64,000 nucleotides of DNA, from assembly GCF_014529985.1 (NCBI RefSeq), contig NZ_JACVMU010000004.1, positions 62,001-126,000 of the forward strand. Direction: 5' to 3'. Source of the stretch: Leucobacter sp. cx-42 (lineage in GTDB: Bacteria > Actinomycetota > Actinomycetes > Actinomycetales > Microbacteriaceae). The position numbers were made by a program, and so were the translations under genes. The notes below the pieces were generated by a model. The model was not told the DNA's origin. It made no database searches and saw only the letters and a program-made list of their open reading frames with translations. This document shows positions 36,261 to 44,853 of the stretch, in pieces; position 1 is the stretch's first letter, and every line of letters begins with the position of its first letter.

Positions 36261-36968
36261 TCAGGAAGCGGCGGCCTCCTGCAAGAGGGACGCGAGCTCA
36301 CCTGGTTTGCTCCACATGGGCCAGTGCCCGGTCGGTAGGTCAACGAACGACGCCTGCGTGAGCTTGGTGATTTCGGCGAACATCGGGTGGCCAGCGGCCG
36401 CCAGTTCGAGCACCTGGGCACTCGGCATCGAGGAGCAGACGAACGTCGTCGGAACCGTATGCCGACCCTCGTTGGTGAGGACGATCTCGTCGCGCATCAC
36501 CGGTGCTGGCTGCGGTACCGCGCGCGCGACAAAGCGCTCAAGCTGCGCCGTGGTGAGCCCATCGAGGCTTGCCTGCTGTCCCAGCGTGGCAAGCTCTGGC
36601 AGCGGCACCTCGCGAATCGTTCCAGGCAGATCCGGCGCAAACACCGTGCCTGACGCAACCGGACCAGAGTCCACCCAAACGATTCGCTGCACCAGTTCGG
36701 GGTGCCGGTCGAGCACGAGACTCACCGGCCCGTTCGCGCCGCTGTGGGCAACCAGCACGCAGGGGCGATCCGCCGTGACCTCATGCTGCGCAAACACCGT
36801 AAGGATTCCTGCGACTTGATCTTCGAGCGTCCGCGTCGCACGGTCAGGGTCGGCGGGGTCGAGTCCGGGCAGCGTCATCGGCACACAGCTTGGGAAGCGC
36901 TCCCGCACCTCGTCCCAGGCCCACGCCCCGAGCCAGTGACCGGCAATGCACACAGTAGTTGTTGTCAT
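36261..36968 (-). CDS. alpha/beta hydrolase
   Basis: The 235-residue protein starts with the oxyanion segment CIAGHWLGAWAWDEV and has the nucleophile elbow AHSGA, a variant of G-x-S-x-G, in LVAHSGANGPVSLVL. The catalytic His is likely in LPTGHWPMWSKP and the acid is not certain. Small esterase-like or lactonase members have this form. The gene is divergent from the WYL regulator and shares a palindromic site with it, so it is a likely target. Confidence 0.8.
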   Translation of the reverse strand: MTTTTVCIAGHWLGAWAWDEVRERFPSCVPMTLPGLDPADPDRATRTLEDQVAGILTVFAQHEVTADRPCVLVAHSGANGPVSLVLDRHPELVQRIVWVDSGPVASGTVFAPDLPGTIREVPLPELATLGQQASLDGLTTAQLERFVARAVPQPAPVMRDEIVLTNEGRHTVPTTFVCSSMPSAQVLELAAAGHPMFAEITKLTQASFVDLPTGHWPMWSKPGELASLLQEAAAS

Positions 36969-37003
36969 GGTTCCACTTTCGCATCCCCGTTGGACAACGG
37001 TAT

Positions 37004-37022
37004 GTCACTATTTATGACATGA
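37004..37022. promoter_or_regulatory. inverted repeat between hydrolase and WYL regulator
   Basis: ATGTCA and TGACAT are exact complements separated by CTATTTA. The site sits in the only AT-rich stretch of the 88-base divergent intergenic region, overlapping possible -10 sequences. It is a candidate binding site of the adjacent regulator. Confidence 0.55.
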
Positions 37023-37056
37023 ATTCACATCTCACCAGATCGTCGAGGCTCGAGCT

Positions 37057-37773
37057 ATGAAGCGCACCGAACGCCTCCACGCGATGTCTGAGATGCTGCG
37101 TCGCAGCGGTGCCCGCGGCATCTCTGCTGAGCGCCTTGCGCGCGAGTTTCACGTCTCCGTTCGCACCGTAAAACGTGACATCGATGCGCTTGAAAACAGC
37201 GGTGCACCGATCTGGGCGCAGCCCGGACCCGGTGGTGGGTATGGTCTGGCGGCTGGCGCAACGCTCCCACCCGTCACGTTCTCACCGACCCAAGCCGTCG
37301 CGCTCATGGCAGCGGTCTCTGCCGCGGCCGACGCTCCGTATGCAGATCTCGCTCACGCGGGCGTACGCAAGATTCTGGACGTCCTCGACCCCCTCACCCG
37401 GCGCAAAGCTGAGGCGCTCGCTGACCGGGTGTGGATCAACGCCGAACAGCCCACATCCCGGGCAACACGATCCGCGCTCGAAACGGCGATGGCAGAGCAG
37501 AAGGTCGCCCGCATCAGCTACGTCTCTGGCGCAGGCGTTGCCACCACTCGCGACGTCGAGCCTGTGCTGTTCGCTGCAACGAACGGCCAGTGGTATCTCA
37601 TTGGCTGGTGTCGGCTCCGCGACGCGATGCGCTGGTTCAAGCTGTCACGCATCGAGCGAGCGAGCGTCACCTCGCTCGCCTGCACCGGCTACACCGTCGC
37701 CGAGGTCGGCGAACCACCTGCGGGTGCACGGCCGGTCTACGAGCGCGGGCTGCCGGACTCTACGAAACGGTGA
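37057..37773 (+). CDS. HTH/WYL-domain transcriptional regulator (YafY-like)
   Basis: The N-terminal helix-turn-helix (ISAERLAREFHVSVRTVKRD) is followed by GGGYGL and then by a WYL domain (about residues 140-210) with DVEPVLFAATNGQWYLIGWC and RWFKLSRI. WYL domains are thought to bind a ligand or nucleic acid. The 238-residue length is short because the C-terminal WCX domain is absent. It is divergent from the alpha/beta hydrolase and may control it. Its 3' end overlaps the convergent cupredoxin gene by 14 bases. Confidence 0.87.
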   Translation: MKRTERLHAMSEMLRRSGARGISAERLAREFHVSVRTVKRDIDALENSGAPIWAQPGPGGGYGLAAGATLPPVTFSPTQAVALMAAVSAAADAPYADLAHAGVRKILDVLDPLTRRKAEALADRVWINAEQPTSRATRSALETAMAEQKVARISYVSGAGVATTRDVEPVLFAATNGQWYLIGWCRLRDAMRWFKLSRIERASVTSLACTGYTVAEVGEPPAGARPVYERGLPDSTKR

Positions 37774-38167
37774 TCGTGCCTCGCATCTCGGGGTGAATCG
37801 AGCAGTCGTATCCGAACGTGCCAGCCTTCTCGAAGACGTGCACGTAGCTGCCCTCGCGCATGAGCTCACTCACGAAGCTCCGGTCATCGGCGACCACGTC
37901 GTGATCGGCTGAGTGACCCTGGAAGATCCACTCAACCGCGTCACCGGGGCGAATCGTCACCTCAGCCGGGTGGTATTCGTTGTCCACAACGGTGATCTGC
38001 ACGACGGGCTTCACATCGGGGCCTGCAGATGGCACGACGGGCGGCTTGGGCTGCACGCAGCCAGCCAGCGCGAGCGTACCCGCTGCCGCGACCGCGACAC
38101 CAAGCACACCGGTGACGAAGTTGCGGCGGCTGAGGGCTGCGGTGATCCGCGCCTGATCAATAGTCAT
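37760..38167 (-). CDS. cupredoxin (plastocyanin-like) lipoprotein
   Basis: The N-terminus has a twin-arginine-like start (SRRNFVTG), a hydrophobic run and a lipobox ending LAGC, so it is probably Tat-exported and lipid-anchored. The cupredoxin domain holds a type 1 copper site: a His in SADHDVV and the Cys-x2-His-x2-Met arrangement in YDCSIHPEMRG. The role is electron transfer or copper handling outside the membrane. A GGGAG ribosome-binding site lies 9 bases before the ATG. No oxidase gene is adjacent, so the partner is unknown. Confidence 0.88.
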   Translation of the reverse strand: MTIDQARITAALSRRNFVTGVLGVAVAAAGTLALAGCVQPKPPVVPSAGPDVKPVVQITVVDNEYHPAEVTIRPGDAVEWIFQGHSADHDVVADDRSFVSELMREGSYVHVFEKAGTFGYDCSIHPEMRGTITVS

Positions 38168-38193
38168 CAGAATTAACTCCCTAAGCGTGCCGG

Positions 38194-39633
38194 TTAGCGA
38201 ACGTGCATCGCACGAGCGGCGTCAGTGATCGCGCCGGTGAGCGACGGGTACACGGTGAACGCCGAAGCGACCTGGTCAACGGTGAGGCGGTGCTCGACGG
38301 CGAGCGCGAGCGGGAAGATCAGCTCACTTGCGCGGTGCGCGACGATGACGCCACCGATGACCGTGCCTGACGCCTTCCACGCGAAGAGCTTGACGAAGCC
38401 GTCAGTGAAGCCAATCATCTTGGCGCGCGGGTTCGTGTGCAGCGGGATCGTGTGTTCGATCGCCTTCGCCATATCAACCGCGCCTTCGAGCGAGCGCTCG
38501 TTCCAGCCAACGGTCGCGATCTCGGGGTACGTGAACACGTTCGATGCGACGTTGCGCAGGTCGATCGGGCGCACGAAGTCACCGAGCGCGTGCATGATCG
38601 CGGTGCGACCCTGCATCGAAGCGACCGATGCGAGCGGGAAGAAGTCGGTGCAGTCGCCGACTGCGTAGATCGAGGGGACGCTCGTGCGGGCGACCTTGTT
38701 GACGCGGATATGGCCGCTGTCAGTCAGGTCGATGCCTGCCTCTTCAAGACCGAGGCCCTGGGTGTTCGGAATCGAACCGACCGCCATGAGGCAGTGCGAG
38801 CCTTCAACGACGCGACCGTCAGCGAGCTGCACGCGAACGCCACCGTCGACGACCTCGACCGCGTCTGCGCGCGACTTCGACATGACGTTCATGCCGATCT
38901 TCTTGAACTCGCGTTCGATGACGGCTGCGGCGTCGGGGTCTTCGCCCGGGAGCACCTGGTCGCGGCTCGACACGAGGGTGACCTCTGCGCCGAGGGTGCG
39001 GTACGCGTTGGCGAACTCTGCGCCGGTCACGCCCGAGCCGACAACGACGAGATGTTCGGGGATCGACTGGAGGTTGTACAGCTGCTTCCAGGTGAGGATG
39101 CGCTCACCGTCGGGCTTTGCCGAATCGAGCTCGCGGGGGCTCGCGCCAACCGCGACGACGACGGTGTCGACCTCGACGCTGTCGAAGTCGGTGCCGCTGT
39201 CGCCATCTTCGGTTGAGACGAGCACACGGTTAGAACCGTCGAGTCGGCCGGAACCGTGCACGATGCGTACGCCAGCGCTCTCGAGCTTCTCGCGCATGTC
39301 GGTCGACTGTGCGCCTGCCATTGCGAGGAGTCGCTTGTTGACCGCTGCGAGGTTCACCGCGATCTCGGGGCGCACGGGCTTGCCGTCTGCGCCGGGCACG
39401 AATGCCTGCACGCCGAGCTTGCCCGAGTCGCGCACTGCCTGCGCCGCACCAGCGGTCGCAATGAGGCTCTTCGACGGGACAACATCGGTGAGCACGGCCG
39501 AGCCACCCACACCCGCACGCTCGATCAGCGTGACCTCTGCTCCGAGCTGTGCGCCCGCGAGCGCTGCTTCGTAGCCGCCTGGTCCGCCGCCGAGGATTGC
39601 GATGCGGTGCTTACGTTCATACGCCTTAGCCAT
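38194..39633 (-). CDS. NAD(P)H-quinone dehydrogenase, LpdA type (lipoamide dehydrogenase family)
   Basis: The protein has the two-dinucleotide-binding fold of flavin disulfide reductases: IAILGGGPGGYEAALAGAQL for FAD and VVVGSGVTGAEFA for NAD(P)H. The redox-active Cys-x4-Cys is missing; in its place the sequence reads GVGGSAVLTDVVPSKSL. This matches mycobacterial LpdA (Rv3303c), which lacks lipoamide activity and reduces quinones. The ATG at MAKAYERK is used because a TAAAAT box lies 7 bases before it; a GTG six codons upstream exists. The gene is divergent from the decarboxylase. Confidence 0.85.
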   Translation of the reverse strand: MAKAYERKHRIAILGGGPGGYEAALAGAQLGAEVTLIERAGVGGSAVLTDVVPSKSLIATAGAAQAVRDSGKLGVQAFVPGADGKPVRPEIAVNLAAVNKRLLAMAGAQSTDMREKLESAGVRIVHGSGRLDGSNRVLVSTEDGDSGTDFDSVEVDTVVVAVGASPRELDSAKPDGERILTWKQLYNLQSIPEHLVVVGSGVTGAEFANAYRTLGAEVTLVSSRDQVLPGEDPDAAAVIEREFKKIGMNVMSKSRADAVEVVDGGVRVQLADGRVVEGSHCLMAVGSIPNTQGLGLEEAGIDLTDSGHIRVNKVARTSVPSIYAVGDCTDFFPLASVASMQGRTAIMHALGDFVRPIDLRNVASNVFTYPEIATVGWNERSLEGAVDMAKAIEHTIPLHTNPRAKMIGFTDGFVKLFAWKASGTVIGGVIVAHRASELIFPLALAVEHRLTVDQVASAFTVYPSLTGAITDAARAMHVR

Positions 39634-39640
39634 ACTCACC

Positions 39641-39646
39641 ATTTTA
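39641..39646 (-). promoter_or_regulatory. -10 box for leaderless lpdA-type gene
   Basis: On the minus strand TAAAAT is 7 bases before the chosen ATG. It is close to the consensus. Confidence 0.5.
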
Positions 39647-39777
39647 GGCACTCTTCACGTCTATATCTGCAGCGAGCATATTGCGCTCAGTAAGATGTGT
39701 CTCGGATCCGCTTCGCCGGAGAGCGCTCCGTCGCCAGGTTTCTCCGGAATAACAATGATGTGGGAGAGATAAGTTCA

Positions 39778-42537
39778 GTGACGAACACAACACCCGAGTC
39801 TGCTCTAGAACGAGATCCCGGAATGCCCACCAGCACGTGGCGCTTGCGCAGCGATGCATGGGAATACCTGCGATTTGTCGTGAAGCGGCTCGCCCTTGGT
39901 ACCGATGAGTCCCGTGACATCATGGCCGATCCTGAGATCACGCGGTCGCTTCGAGCACTGCGTACCATCGAGATGTACTGGGCCGGTTTTGGTCAGCGCT
40001 ATGTCCAGAACGTGGCCGACCTCATCGAGGAGGGCAAGTACGAACTCGCTCTCGACCGCATTGGGCGTGTGGTGCACCGTCTGCGTGGCTCGTCCGAGCA
40101 CGGTGAACCGCGCGAGGACATCACCGATGATCCCGAGCTCGCTGAGCAGTTGCATATGGACGCGGATCCGCGCCAGCGCTTCGAGGTACTCATCGTCGAC
40201 GAGACCACCGAGGCTGACCGGGACGCGACCCGTGCCGAGGCACTCGCGCACCGCAGTGCGGCTGATGACTTCATCTACGAGTACGTGATCGTGCCGAGCG
40301 CGGATGACGCGGTCGCCGCCATCCTCACCAACCCGAACATTCTGGCGTGCGTGATCCGCCCCGGTTTCAGTCAGCGCACGCGACAGAAACTCAGCCGCGA
40401 TCTCACCGCAACCATTGAGCTGGCCAAATCGCAGACGTCGACCCATGCATCGGCGCCCTCTCCGAAGAGCCCGCTGTCGTCCGTGCAGCGCGTGGTTGAG
40501 CTCGCAGACACCCTCATTGAGATCCGCCCCGAACTCGACCTGTATCTCGTTGCCGGCGCACACATTGAGGATCTCGCTGGTGCGCTCACTCGCCGGTTCC
40601 GTCGTGTCTTCCGTCGCGACGACCAGATCGAACTGCACCTGTCGCTCGTCCGCCGCATCTCGCACCTGTACGACACCCCCTTCTTCTCGGCGATTCAAGA
40701 TCACGCACGACGCCCGGTCGGTGTGTTCCATGCCCTCCCGGTCGCACGCGGCGGATCAGTCCTCTCGTCACAGTGGGTCAAAGATCTCGCCGACTTCTAC
40801 GGCGTGAACCTACTCCTCGCAGAGACTTCGGCAACCTCGGGCGGTCTTGACTCACTGCTCGCGCCTGTCGGCCCGCTGAAGAAGGCACAGGACCTTGCCG
40901 CCCGCGCGTACGGTGCGAAGCGTTCCTATTTCGTCACCAACGGCACCTCGACCGCGAACAAGATCGTGCACCAGGGGCTTGTTGCCCCCGGCGACGTCGT
41001 GCTCGTCGACCGCAACTGCCACAAGTCGCACCACCACGCGATGATGCTCACCGGCGGTCGCCCCGCGTACCTCGAGGCGTACCCCCTCGATGACTTCGCG
41101 TTCTACGGCGCTGTGCCCATCAGTAGCGTGAAGCAGCTCCTGCTCGACTACCGCGCAGCTGGCCGCCTCGATGAGGTGCGCATGCTCACGCTCACGAACT
41201 GCACGTTCGACGGCCTCGTCTACGACCCCGTCCGCGTCATGTCAGAGTGCCTCGCGATCAAGCCGGACCTGGTGTTCCTCTGGGACGAGGCGTGGTTCGC
41301 GTTTGGCGGCTTCCACCCTGTTACCCGGCGCCGCACCGCAATGTTCGCCGCGAAGCACCTCGAAGACACGCTTCGCACCAACGCACACCGTGAGGCGTAC
41401 GAAGCGCAGCAGGCCGTGCTCTGGAACGAGGACGGCACTCCCGCTGCCGACGACGTCTGGCTGGCCGAACGACTGGTGCCGGCGCCTGATGCGCGGATCC
41501 GCGTCTACGCAACGCAGTCCACACACAAGACGCTCACCTCGTTGCGCCAGGGTTCGATGATTCACGTCTACGACCAGGATTGGGAGCGCGACGCGAAGGA
41601 CCCCTTCGACGAGGCGTACATGACGCACACCTCGACGTCGCCGAACTACCAGATCCTGTCGACGCTCGACATCGGCCGCCGCCAGGTCGAGCTCGAGGGG
41701 TACAAGCTCGTACAGCAGCAGCTCGACCTCGCGACGAGCCTCGCGCAGGCGATCGCGCGGCACCCGCTGCTGCGCCGCACCTACCGTGTGCTCACCGCGA
41801 AGGAACTCATTCCCGCAGGCGTCGGTGGCGCAAGCGGTGCTGCCCGCACGGGTCGCCCCATGCCGCTGCGCGATGGCCTCTCAGAGATGTGGAAGGCGTG
41901 GGAGAACGACGAGTTCGTCGTCGAGCCCTCACGCGTGACCGTTGAGATCAGCCGCACCGGCGTTGACGGCGACACGTTCAAGCACGATTACCTCATGGAC
42001 CGCTACGGAATCCAGGTGAACAAGACGAGCCGCAACACGGTGCTGTTCATGACGAACATCGGCACGTCGCGCAGTGACGTCGCCTACCTCATCGAGGTGC
42101 TCGTGAAGCTTGCCGAGAAGTTTGAGGAGAAGCAGGCGCAGGGTGATCCTGAGGTGGCATTGGTCGAGGCTGGTGAGTCGGCCGCGCCCGAATACCCGGC
42201 ACTGCCCGACTTCACGTCGTTCTCGCCGGCGTTCGCGCCGTCGCCCGTCACGACACCCGTGCTCCCTGATGGCGCGCTGCGTGAGGCGTACTACTCGGGA
42301 CAGCGCCGCGGCGGCGTCGAGTTTGTCCAGCCAGAAGAGCTGATTGCCCGCCTCGCGCGCGGTGAGCAGCCCGTCTCGGCGAACTTCGTCACGCCCTACC
42401 CGCCCGGGTTCCCCGTGCTTGTGCCCGGCCAGGTGTTCTCGAAGGAGATCATCGACTTCATGTCTGCGCTCGATACCCGCGAGATTCACGGCTACGACGC
42501 ACGACGCGGATACCGAGTACTCACTCCCAAGGGCTAA
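39778..42537 (+). CDS. Orn/Lys/Arg decarboxylase, large form
   Basis: This 919-residue fold-type I PLP decarboxylase releases CO2 from ornithine, lysine or arginine to make a di- or polyamine. Residues 1-270 form the N-terminal and wing part. The PLP core contains YFVTNGTSTANKIVHQ, DRNCHKSHHH, LVFLWDEAWFAF and the Schiff-base Lys584 in QSTHKTLTSLRQGSMIH. The C-terminal domain follows. The size is larger than E. coli SpeC or CadA (about 710-750 residues) because of the long N-terminal region. The GTG start is supported by GGGAGAG 9 bases upstream. Which amino acid is used cannot be read from the sequence. It opens a region rich in amine genes. Confidence 0.9.
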   Translation: MTNTTPESALERDPGMPTSTWRLRSDAWEYLRFVVKRLALGTDESRDIMADPEITRSLRALRTIEMYWAGFGQRYVQNVADLIEEGKYELALDRIGRVVHRLRGSSEHGEPREDITDDPELAEQLHMDADPRQRFEVLIVDETTEADRDATRAEALAHRSAADDFIYEYVIVPSADDAVAAILTNPNILACVIRPGFSQRTRQKLSRDLTATIELAKSQTSTHASAPSPKSPLSSVQRVVELADTLIEIRPELDLYLVAGAHIEDLAGALTRRFRRVFRRDDQIELHLSLVRRISHLYDTPFFSAIQDHARRPVGVFHALPVARGGSVLSSQWVKDLADFYGVNLLLAETSATSGGLDSLLAPVGPLKKAQDLAARAYGAKRSYFVTNGTSTANKIVHQGLVAPGDVVLVDRNCHKSHHHAMMLTGGRPAYLEAYPLDDFAFYGAVPISSVKQLLLDYRAAGRLDEVRMLTLTNCTFDGLVYDPVRVMSECLAIKPDLVFLWDEAWFAFGGFHPVTRRRTAMFAAKHLEDTLRTNAHREAYEAQQAVLWNEDGTPAADDVWLAERLVPAPDARIRVYATQSTHKTLTSLRQGSMIHVYDQDWERDAKDPFDEAYMTHTSTSPNYQILSTLDIGRRQVELEGYKLVQQQLDLATSLAQAIARHPLLRRTYRVLTAKELIPAGVGGASGAARTGRPMPLRDGLSEMWKAWENDEFVVEPSRVTVEISRTGVDGDTFKHDYLMDRYGIQVNKTSRNTVLFMTNIGTSRSDVAYLIEVLVKLAEKFEEKQAQGDPEVALVEAGESAAPEYPALPDFTSFSPAFAPSPVTTPVLPDGALREAYYSGQRRGGVEFVQPEELIARLARGEQPVSANFVTPYPPGFPVLVPGQVFSKEIIDFMSALDTREIHGYDARRGYRVLTPKG

Positions 42538-42540
42538 CCC

Positions 42541-42620
42541 GCCGAAAAGGGGTGTTTCTCCCGAAACTTGGGCTTTCATACGCATGAAAGTACCCATCTC
42601 GAGAGCAACACCCCTTTTCG
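42541..42620 (+). repeat. dispersed palindromic repeat, copy E
   Basis: The outer stem CGAAAAGGGGTGTT (42543-42556) pairs exactly with AACACCCCTTTTCG (42607-42620). The inner hairpin CTTTCAT/ATGAAAG lies in CTTTCATACGCATGAAAG (42573-42590), close to copy D. It begins directly after the decarboxylase stop codon. Confidence 0.8.
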
Positions 42621-42703
42621 CTGCCCTGGAGGCAGAACCAGGCAGCCCAGCGCCAACACAGCGCCAACACCACGCAACTCTGGCGCTTCCAAGGCAACCC
42701 TCC

Positions 42704-42709
42704 TAGGCT
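42704..42709 (+). promoter_or_regulatory. -10 box for leaderless nucleoside phosphorylase gene
   Basis: TAGGCT is followed after 6 bases by the ATG, with no ribosome-binding site. A TGGCGC at 42681-42686 is at the right distance for a weak -35. Confidence 0.5.
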
Positions 42710-42715
42710 GAATTC

Positions 42716-43519
42716 ATGGATCACCAGACAGCCGCAACCGAGGCCGCAGCAACCATCGCGATCATTTCGGGCGTTCCCCGCCATGACATCGCGTTGACGC
42801 TTGGCAGTGGGTGGGGAAAAGCTGCAGAAACGCTCGGCGACGTCGTCGCCACGATCCCCGCCGAGAAGGTGCCGGGGTTTCACCCGTCTGGCATTCCCGG
42901 TCACGCTGGGACGCTGACGTCGATCCGCCTCCCCGACGGTCGCCACGCGCTCATCATCGGAGCACGCACGCACCTCTATGAGGGCCGCGGAGTTGCCGCG
43001 GTCGCGCACGGCGTCCGCACGGCAGCAGCCTGCGGTGTGAAGATCATGATCCTCACGAACGGAGCCGGCGGGCTGAACCCCGCGATCAGCGCTGGCGAGC
43101 CAATGATCATGGCGGATCACATCAACCTCACCGCGACCTCCCCCATCGTCGGCGCTCACTTCGTCGACCTCACCGATCTCTACGCTGAGCGCTTGCGCGC
43201 GATCGTGCGTGAGGTCGCCCCCGGCATCGCCGAGGGAGTGTACGTGCAGGTGCCGGGTCCGCACTATGAAACCCCCGCAGAGTCTCGCTATCTTAGGGCC
43301 ATCGGAGGCGATGCGGTCGGAATGTCAACGGGCATCGAAGCGATCGCCGCACGTGAGGCCGGCATGGCAGTCTTGGGGCTCACCCTCGTCACCAACCCCG
43401 CGACCAACCTTGGCGATTCCCCGCTGAGCCATGCTGAGGTCGTTGCTGCTGGCCGCGAGGCAGAGCCCCGACTTGCAGCGTTGCTCACAGACGTCGTCGC
43501 GCGTCTCCCGCGCGAGTAA
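42716..43519 (+). CDS. purine nucleoside phosphorylase (trimeric type)
   Basis: The enzyme cleaves inosine and guanosine with phosphate to base and ribose-1-phosphate. LTLGSGWGKAAETLG, PGFHPSGIPGHAGTL, ARTHLYEGRG, TNGAGGLNPAISAGEP and GPHYETPAESRYLRAIGGDA are diagnostic of the class I, homotrimeric PNP family with the phosphate and purine sites intact. The length of 267 residues is normal. It is not part of an operon: repeat E precedes it and a terminator follows. Confidence 0.95.
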   Translation: MDHQTAATEAAATIAIISGVPRHDIALTLGSGWGKAAETLGDVVATIPAEKVPGFHPSGIPGHAGTLTSIRLPDGRHALIIGARTHLYEGRGVAAVAHGVRTAAACGVKIMILTNGAGGLNPAISAGEPMIMADHINLTATSPIVGAHFVDLTDLYAERLRAIVREVAPGIAEGVYVQVPGPHYETPAESRYLRAIGGDAVGMSTGIEAIAAREAGMAVLGLTLVTNPATNLGDSPLSHAEVVAAGREAEPRLAALLTDVVARLPRE

Positions 43520-43570
43520 GCATGACCCGGGCGCACCGATCCGCGCCTGTGAACGCAGCCCACACGGCAC

Positions 43571-43609
43571 AGGGCCCGGCCACACGCGCGATGCGTGGGA
43601 CCGGGCCCT
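43571..43609. terminator. bidirectional terminator
   Basis: AGGGCCCGG and CCGGGCCCT form a perfect 9-bp stem, extended by a less regular inner stem. It lies between the convergent phosphorylase and transporter ATPase genes. Confidence 0.75.
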
Positions 43610-43662
43610 TCCAGTTGCCGGTGCGGTGACCAATACCGCGGCCGGCTGCAACATCGGCCGGC

Positions 43663-44853
43663 TTAGGTCGCCGACTCGCCAGCCTCGCCGGTGTCGACGA
43701 GCAGAACGCCCGACTTCACAGCCCAGAGCATGGTTGCGGTCTGGCCGCGCTCGAACGCGCGTGCCTCGTGGCTCAGACGCACCGCACCCTCGGTGCCATC
43801 AGGCAGCTCGACGGTGTAGCGACGCGATGAGCCGAGGTAGGTGACATCCGTGATCGTGACGGGGATGGCGTTCCAGCCCTCGGTCGCCACGGTACCTGCT
43901 GCCTCAAGGCGCAGATTTTCGGGGCGGATCAGGATAGCGAGATCCTCGTGCGCACTGCGGCCCTCAGCAACGACGCGGTGGCCCGCGACGGTGATCGCGG
44001 TGTGCTGATCGCCAGCTGCCTCGCCCGTGCCGAGCAAGACGGTCGACTCACCAAGGAAGCGACCAACGAAGAGCGTGCGAGGGGTCTCGTACAGCTCTTC
44101 CGAGGTGCCGACCTGCTCGATCTTGCCGTTATTGAAGACCGCGATGCGGTCAGACATCGAGAGGGCTTCTTCCTGATCGTGCGTCACGTAGACGAACGTC
44201 GAGCCGACCTCGCGGTGGATGCGCTTGATCTCAGCCTGCAGCCACTCGCGCAGCTTCTTGTCGAGTGCACCGAGGGGCTCATCCATAAGGAGCACGCGGG
44301 GTTCGTAGACAAGTGCGCGAGCGAGTGCCACACGCTGCTGCTGACCGCCGGAGAGCTCCGAGGGGAAGCGATCACCGAAGTCACCGAGTCGCACCATACC
44401 GAGCGCTTCAGCGACCTTGGTCTTCTGATCCGCCTTCGACATCTTACGGCGCTGCAGCGGGTATGCGACGTTCTCTGCGACAGTCTTGTGCGGGAACAGT
44501 GCGTAGTTCTGGAACACCATGCCGATGTCGCGCTTGTGCGCTGGCAGCTTCGCAACCGGCTTGCCGTAGATGTGCAGCATGCCCTCGGTGACCGAGGTGA
44601 AGCCAGCAATCATGTTGAGCGTCGTGGTCTTGCCCGAGCCCGAGGGGCCCAGGAAGGTCATGAACTCACCGGGCTCGATGACGAGATCGATGTCATCGAC
44701 GACGGTGTTCTCGCCGTACTTTTTGGTGACCTGGTTCAGGCTGATGCCTGCCTCATTGATCGCCGAGATGGTGCTGGTGTTCAGGCCCTCGTTGCGGAGT
44801 TCCTGCTCGTGACCTGCGGGGACGGGGATGTCGTTGTGAGTCATCGCGTTCAC
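43663..44853 (-). CDS. polyamine-type ABC transporter ATP-binding protein (PotA-like), system 1
   Basis: Walker A is GPSGSGKTT at residue 69, the signature LSGGQQQR, Walker B LLMDEPLGALD and the H-loop THDQEEAL. A regulatory TOBE domain of about 110 residues follows, with GRFLGESTVLLGTG and DVTYLGSSRRYTVEL. That layout is that of CUT1/PotA ATPases. It energises import of putrescine/spermidine-like substrates with the permease and binding-protein genes upstream in the same operon. The GTG start overlaps the permease stop by 4 bases. Confidence 0.9.
   Translation of the reverse strand: MNAMTHNDIPVPAGHEQELRNEGLNTSTISAINEAGISLNQVTKKYGENTVVDDIDLVIEPGEFMTFLGPSGSGKTTTLNMIAGFTSVTEGMLHIYGKPVAKLPAHKRDIGMVFQNYALFPHKTVAENVAYPLQRRKMSKADQKTKVAEALGMVRLGDFGDRFPSELSGGQQQRVALARALVYEPRVLLMDEPLGALDKKLREWLQAEIKRIHREVGSTFVYVTHDQEEALSMSDRIAVFNNGKIEQVGTSEELYETPRTLFVGRFLGESTVLLGTGEAAGDQHTAITVAGHRVVAEGRSAHEDLAILIRPENLRLEAAGTVATEGWNAIPVTITDVTYLGSSRRYTVELPDGTEGAVRLSHEARAFERGQTATMLWAVKSGVLLVDTGEAGESAT

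Noticed and set aside
38194-39633. Degenerate lipoamide dehydrogenase pseudogene
   Set aside because: The loss of the cysteine pair is the hallmark of the LpdA quinone-reductase branch, and the frame is intact.
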